Position numbers and translations under genes: made by a program
Shown: one piece after another, positions 61,259-64,000 of the stretch
Layout: each line of letters begins with the position of its first letter
Position numbering within the stretch: the stretch's first letter is position 1
DNA from: Chloracidobacterium sp. CP2_5A
GTDB taxonomy: Bacteria; Acidobacteriota; Blastocatellia; Chloracidobacteriales; Chloracidobacteriaceae
Assembly: GCA_002254845.1 (NCBI GenBank)
Contig: NKPT01000004.1
Coordinates: forward strand, 62,001 to 126,000
Length of the DNA: 64,000 bases
Reading direction: 5' to 3'
The notes under the pieces: generated by a model
Database searches by the model: none
Told to the model about the DNA's origin: nothing
What the model saw: only the letters and a program-made list of their open reading frames with translations

Positions 61259-62224
61259 ATGGGTGACGCCCCAAAGCGCTTTCTCTTTTTTTCGTTTTCG
61301 ACGCCGGAGCGACGGAGGCTTCCGACCGGGATCCATGAGGCGCCGCCCGCAACGGAGCGTTCCGCGGCTGCGCCGCTGGATTTGCCCTTCCCAGAGCCGA
61401 ACGAGGTGACAGCGCTGCCAGCTCCAGCCGATGCGCTGACGCCCGACCCGGCGGCCCCGCCGGAAAAGCATTTCAACTATTTTAGCTACTTCAGCGAAAT
61501 CGAGGCGGAGTTCGCCGCGCGGCGCGGCAGGCCGTACCGCCTTTCGCCGCTTGACTGGGCGCTTATCGAAAGCTGGCGAAAGGAAGGCATTCCGCTCCCA
61601 GTCGTCCTGCGCGCCATCGAGCAGGTCTTCGTCGCGCGCGCCAAGTCCGCTTCCCGGCAGCCGAAAGGTCGCCCGCGGCCGGTTCGGTCGCTGAGCTACT
61701 GCCAGCCGGCGGTCGAGGAAGCGTTTCAAGCTTGGCGGGCAAGTCGGACCGGGGCGGCGGCGCCGGCGACAACTGACCTGCCGTCCGGCGGCCCGTCGCG
61801 TTCCGCGGTGAGCAGCTTTCTTGAAGCCGCGGCGACCAGCCTTGCCGCCGCGCATCACGGCCTTGCGTCCCAGGCGCGCCCGGACGCGCCGCACGCCCAA
61901 TTGAGCGAGCTGCTGCCGGTCGCGGTCGCGCAGCTTCAAGCGCTGGCTCGGCAGGTCGCATCCGAAGCGGCGCTGCCCTTTGAAAGCCTTGAAATGACGC
62001 TTTCCGACCTGGAAGACCTGTTGCTAGCGGCGCTTCAGGCCGACGCGCCCGCGGAGGCGCAATCCGCGGCTGCGCAGGAAGCTGCAGCCGCGCTCAAGCC
62101 GCATCGCCGGGGCATGTCGGCGGCGACCTATGCCGAGGCGCAGGCCAACTACGTCGCGCGGCTGCTTCGCCGTCGTTACGGCATCCCGCGCTTGAGCTTG
62201 TTTTACCTGGAAGACCGCGCTTGA
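61259..62224 (+). CDS. Hypothetical protein with a conserved aromatic block
   Basis: This 321-residue cytoplasmic protein is unrecognised. After a Pro/Ala-rich first 70 residues it has a well-ordered block HFNYFSYFSEIEAEFAARRG, RLSPLDWALIESWRKEGIPL and PVVLRAIEQVFVARAKS, then a mostly helical Ala/Leu-rich half. The final segment has RRGMSAATYAEAQANYVARL. My recollection is that this block appears in acidobacterial proteins of unknown function. The gene is 29 bases after gpmA and 119 before tatA. Confidence 0.65.
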   Translation: MGDAPKRFLFFSFSTPERRRLPTGIHEAPPATERSAAAPLDLPFPEPNEVTALPAPADALTPDPAAPPEKHFNYFSYFSEIEAEFAARRGRPYRLSPLDWALIESWRKEGIPLPVVLRAIEQVFVARAKSASRQPKGRPRPVRSLSYCQPAVEEAFQAWRASRTGAAAPATTDLPSGGPSRSAVSSFLEAAATSLAAAHHGLASQARPDAPHAQLSELLPVAVAQLQALARQVASEAALPFESLEMTLSDLEDLLLAALQADAPAEAQSAAAQEAAAALKPHRRGMSAATYAEAQANYVARLLRRRYGIPRLSLFYLEDRA

Positions 62225-62343
62225 AACTCGCTGTTGAAGCCGGCGCGGGGCGCGGCTCGCCGCGCAGAGGGTGCGTTTGACGACCATCTCCGGTAAAGTA
62301 GCCGGGCCGCGCGACAGCGCGGATGATGGAGCAAGCGGACGCA

Positions 62344-62817
62344 ATGTTTGGAATTGGCACGCCGGAACTCATTTTTATCTTTCTCGTCGGGTTCTTTATC
62401 TTTGGTCCACGCCAGCTTCCCGAAATTGGCCGCCGCCTGGGCGAAATCATGGGGCAGTTGCGGCGGGCGGCGGATGATTTCAAGCAAACCTGGGAAGCCG
62501 AAGTCGAAAGCGAGCGGGCGCGCCTCGCCAAGGCGATGCCGTCGGTCTCGATTGACCTTGGACCGACGCCAAGCTTGGCGGGGGCGGAAGTGACGCCGGC
62601 GGAAGGAACGCTGGCCCGAACGCCTGCGGGCGCGCCAGTCGCCGCCTCCGAGCCGTCATTGTCGGAGCCGCCCGCGGAGCCGCTTGACGCTCAGTCTCCC
62701 TTCGCGTCCGCCGATACCATCCAGGCGGCGGGCGCGGACGCCATCTTTCCGCCTCAATCGCCCCAATCGGAGCGCCCTCTGGCGCCGGCGATTGAAGCCG
62801 TTGGCTATGAAGGCTGA
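62344..62817 (+). CDS. Sec-independent (Tat) translocase subunit TatA/TatB
   Basis: This 157-residue membrane protein begins MFGIGTPELIFIFLVGFFIFGPRQLPEIGRRL in shape: a short periplasmic N-terminus with Glu, one membrane helix, the FGP hinge and an amphipathic helix continuing GEIMGQLRRAADDFKQTW. Its acidic Ala/Pro-rich tail of about 90 residues is unlike the shorter TatA. I favour TatB or a combined TatA/B role. tatC follows after 36 bases, so the two form an operon. ATG at 62344 is the best start; ATGs just upstream are less likely. The Tat-exported glycosidase at 37432 is a probable client. Confidence 0.85.
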   Translation: MFGIGTPELIFIFLVGFFIFGPRQLPEIGRRLGEIMGQLRRAADDFKQTWEAEVESERARLAKAMPSVSIDLGPTPSLAGAEVTPAEGTLARTPAGAPVAASEPSLSEPPAEPLDAQSPFASADTIQAAGADAIFPPQSPQSERPLAPAIEAVGYEG

Positions 62818-62853
62818 CGCCTTCGAGCGTTTGCCGCCCCTGAAGGATGCGCT

Positions 62854-63954
62854 ATGGCTGATGACCGACTAACCGCCGCCAAGCCGGGCCAGCCGCCCGA
62901 CGATGTCGAGGAAGCCGGGGCGATGGGCTTCCTCGACCATCTGGATGAGCTGCGGCGGCGCGTATTCTACGTGGTGGCGTTTGTCGCTATCGTCTTCATC
63001 ATCTGTTGGGGCTTTGCGGATGTCATTTACGGCTTCCTAGCCAAGCCGGTCGCCGACGCGCTGCGCGCTTCGCGGCTGGCGCAGGTGAAAGCCAAATCGC
63101 CGCTCCCCAGCTTGGCGGAGCTGCCGGACGGAACAATGGTCGCTTACGTCTTTGGGGCAGGCGTCGCCATCGAGGGCGTGACTATTCCCGCCGGCACAAC
63201 GGTCGCGGCGCGCATCACGCGCGACGCGCAGGGGAGGCGCGGGCTAGAAACCGCGCAGACGCTGGTTGTCAACCAACGGGTTCTGCCAGAAGGCTTCGCG
63301 CTGCCGGCGGCGGAACTCTTCGCCGCCGCGCCCGACCCATTGGGACAATTGGTCGTGCATACCGTGCAGGGCGCGTTCAACCTCTACATCAAGGTCGCTT
63401 TCTACGCGGCGATCTTTTTTTCAATTCCGTTTGCGCTCTATCAGCTTTACGCCTTTGTCGCGCCGGGTCTGTACCGGCACGAGCGGGCGTACATTTACCC
63501 CGTGCTCATTTTCGGCACGGGCTTTTTTCTGCTCGGCGCGGCCTTTGGCTACTACATCGCCTTTCCGCAGGCCTGTTTGTTTTTGCTCGGCACGGCGAAG
63601 GATTTCCAGCCGATGATCGAGGTCAATGAATACTTTGACCTGATTATCACCATCGTGCTGGGGCTGGGTCTCGTCTTCGAAACGCCGACGGTGGTGTTTG
63701 TACTGGCGCGGCTGGGGCTGGTCACGGCCGGCTTCCTGCTTCGTATCTGGCGGCTGGCCGTGATGATGATTCTGATTCTGGCGGCCATCATCTCGCCCAC
63801 CGCCGACATCCCCAACATGATGATTTTCGCCGTTCCGATGCTGGCGTTGTATTTTCTGAGCGTAGGCATCGCCTACGTTTTTGGCCGGGAGCGCGAGTCG
63901 GATGAAGATGTTTCGGACGCGGACGCCGCCGGAGAGCTTCGTTCCGTGGGGTAA
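62854..63954 (+). CDS. tatC: Sec-independent (Tat) translocase TatC with extended first periplasmic loop
   Basis: TatC is the six-helix inner-membrane receptor for twin-arginine signal peptides. The 366-residue product has FLDHLDELRRRVFYV before helix 1 (residues 38-59), then SIPFALYQLYAFVAPGLYRHER, where the family has its conserved Pro and Glu, and GLVFETPTVVFVLARLG with the conserved Glu. Between helix 1 and helix 2 lies a periplasmic stretch of about 110 residues (66-168), whereas the usual loop is about 30. It is a real in-frame insertion without repeats. It ends after EDVSDADAAGELRS at the C-terminus. Confidence 0.93.
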   Translation: MADDRLTAAKPGQPPDDVEEAGAMGFLDHLDELRRRVFYVVAFVAIVFIICWGFADVIYGFLAKPVADALRASRLAQVKAKSPLPSLAELPDGTMVAYVFGAGVAIEGVTIPAGTTVAARITRDAQGRRGLETAQTLVVNQRVLPEGFALPAAELFAAAPDPLGQLVVHTVQGAFNLYIKVAFYAAIFFSIPFALYQLYAFVAPGLYRHERAYIYPVLIFGTGFFLLGAAFGYYIAFPQACLFLLGTAKDFQPMIEVNEYFDLIITIVLGLGLVFETPTVVFVLARLGLVTAGFLLRIWRLAVMMILILAAIISPTADIPNMMIFAVPMLALYFLSVGIAYVFGRERESDEDVSDADAAGELRSVG

Positions 63955-63962
63955 TCATACAT

Positions 63963-64000
63963 ATGCAGATTTCTCGCCTTGACGACGCGGCGGGGCGAGC
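63963..64000 (+). CDS. Possible start of a further gene (cut by window edge)
   Basis: An ATG at 63963 opens a frame (MQISRLDDAAGRA) that stays open to the last base, 9 bases after the tatC stop and in the same direction. No ribosome binding site is obvious and only 13 residues are visible, so the product cannot be named. Confidence 0.35.
   Translation, partial: MQISRLDDAAGR

Overview
The window is a dense, GC-rich (roughly 60-65% by eye) bacterial chromosome segment with about 47 protein genes, one tRNA and no rRNA, phage or insertion sequence that I can see. The gene set suggests a Gram-negative bacterium, most likely an Acidobacteriota member and possibly a Chloracidobacterium-like phototroph. 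The reasons are large Ser/Thr kinases with a zinc-ribbon head, long TPR scaffolds, an archaeal/fungal-type aspartate-semialdehyde dehydrogenase, an outer-membrane-like protein, and a fusion that resembles two protein families known to me from cyanobacteria and plastids (DUF2499 and DUF3593). The taxonomic placement is inference. Layout: 1-7.3 kb holds a truncated ABC permease, a DUF445 protein, tRNA-Arg(UCG), the DUF2499/DUF3593-like membrane protein, a lone ABC ATPase, a secreted protein with a possible Cys/His/Asp triad, and an MscS channel with a cyclic-nucleotide domain. From 7.6 to 13 kb, rightward, lie a frame-disrupted zinc alcohol dehydrogenase, a D-amino-acid oxidase, a dehydrogenase E1 alpha subunit and an unusual ThyX-like protein. 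From 22.3 down to 13 kb is a long leftward run: nuoH, a histidine kinase, rfbA-rfbC-wecG-asd with 4-bp overlaps at three junctions, a small membrane protein, thymidine kinase, ispF and an AAA+ ATPase. From 22.4 to 30.9 kb, rightward: a Cys-rich protein, rnhB, a 997-residue TPR protein, a small membrane protein and a UvrD-type helicase-nuclease. From 31 to 39 kb: rimI and folD (leftward), then a membrane-anchored unknown, a DegT aminotransferase, rph, a LivK-type binding protein and a Tat-exported GH1 glycosidase. From 39 to 49.4 kb: a giant kinase-ATPase-TPR protein, an STT3-like oligosaccharyltransferase, a second ATPase-kinase protein with reversed domain order, and L-lactate dehydrogenase. 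The most interesting block is 50.57-56.5 kb: a tubulin/FtsZ-like protein, a 1151-residue protein carrying an actin/Hsp70-type (ASKHA) nucleotide-binding core behind a roughly 520-residue unknown N-terminus, and a membrane-anchored coiled-coil protein, tightly spaced and possibly preceded by an outer-membrane-like protein. I propose these form one cytoskeleton-like or envelope-associated machine. The right end carries cell-wall genes (NamZ-type muramidase, 3D-domain protein), trxB, an enoyl-CoA hydratase, gpmA, an unknown protein, and tatA/tatC, where TatC has an unusually long first periplasmic loop. A feature of the whole window is a set of at least fifteen short tandem duplications (unit 12-18 bp). 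Many sit at gene ends, where they copy stop codons, a start codon or a ribosome binding site; one lies in the disrupted alcohol dehydrogenase gene.
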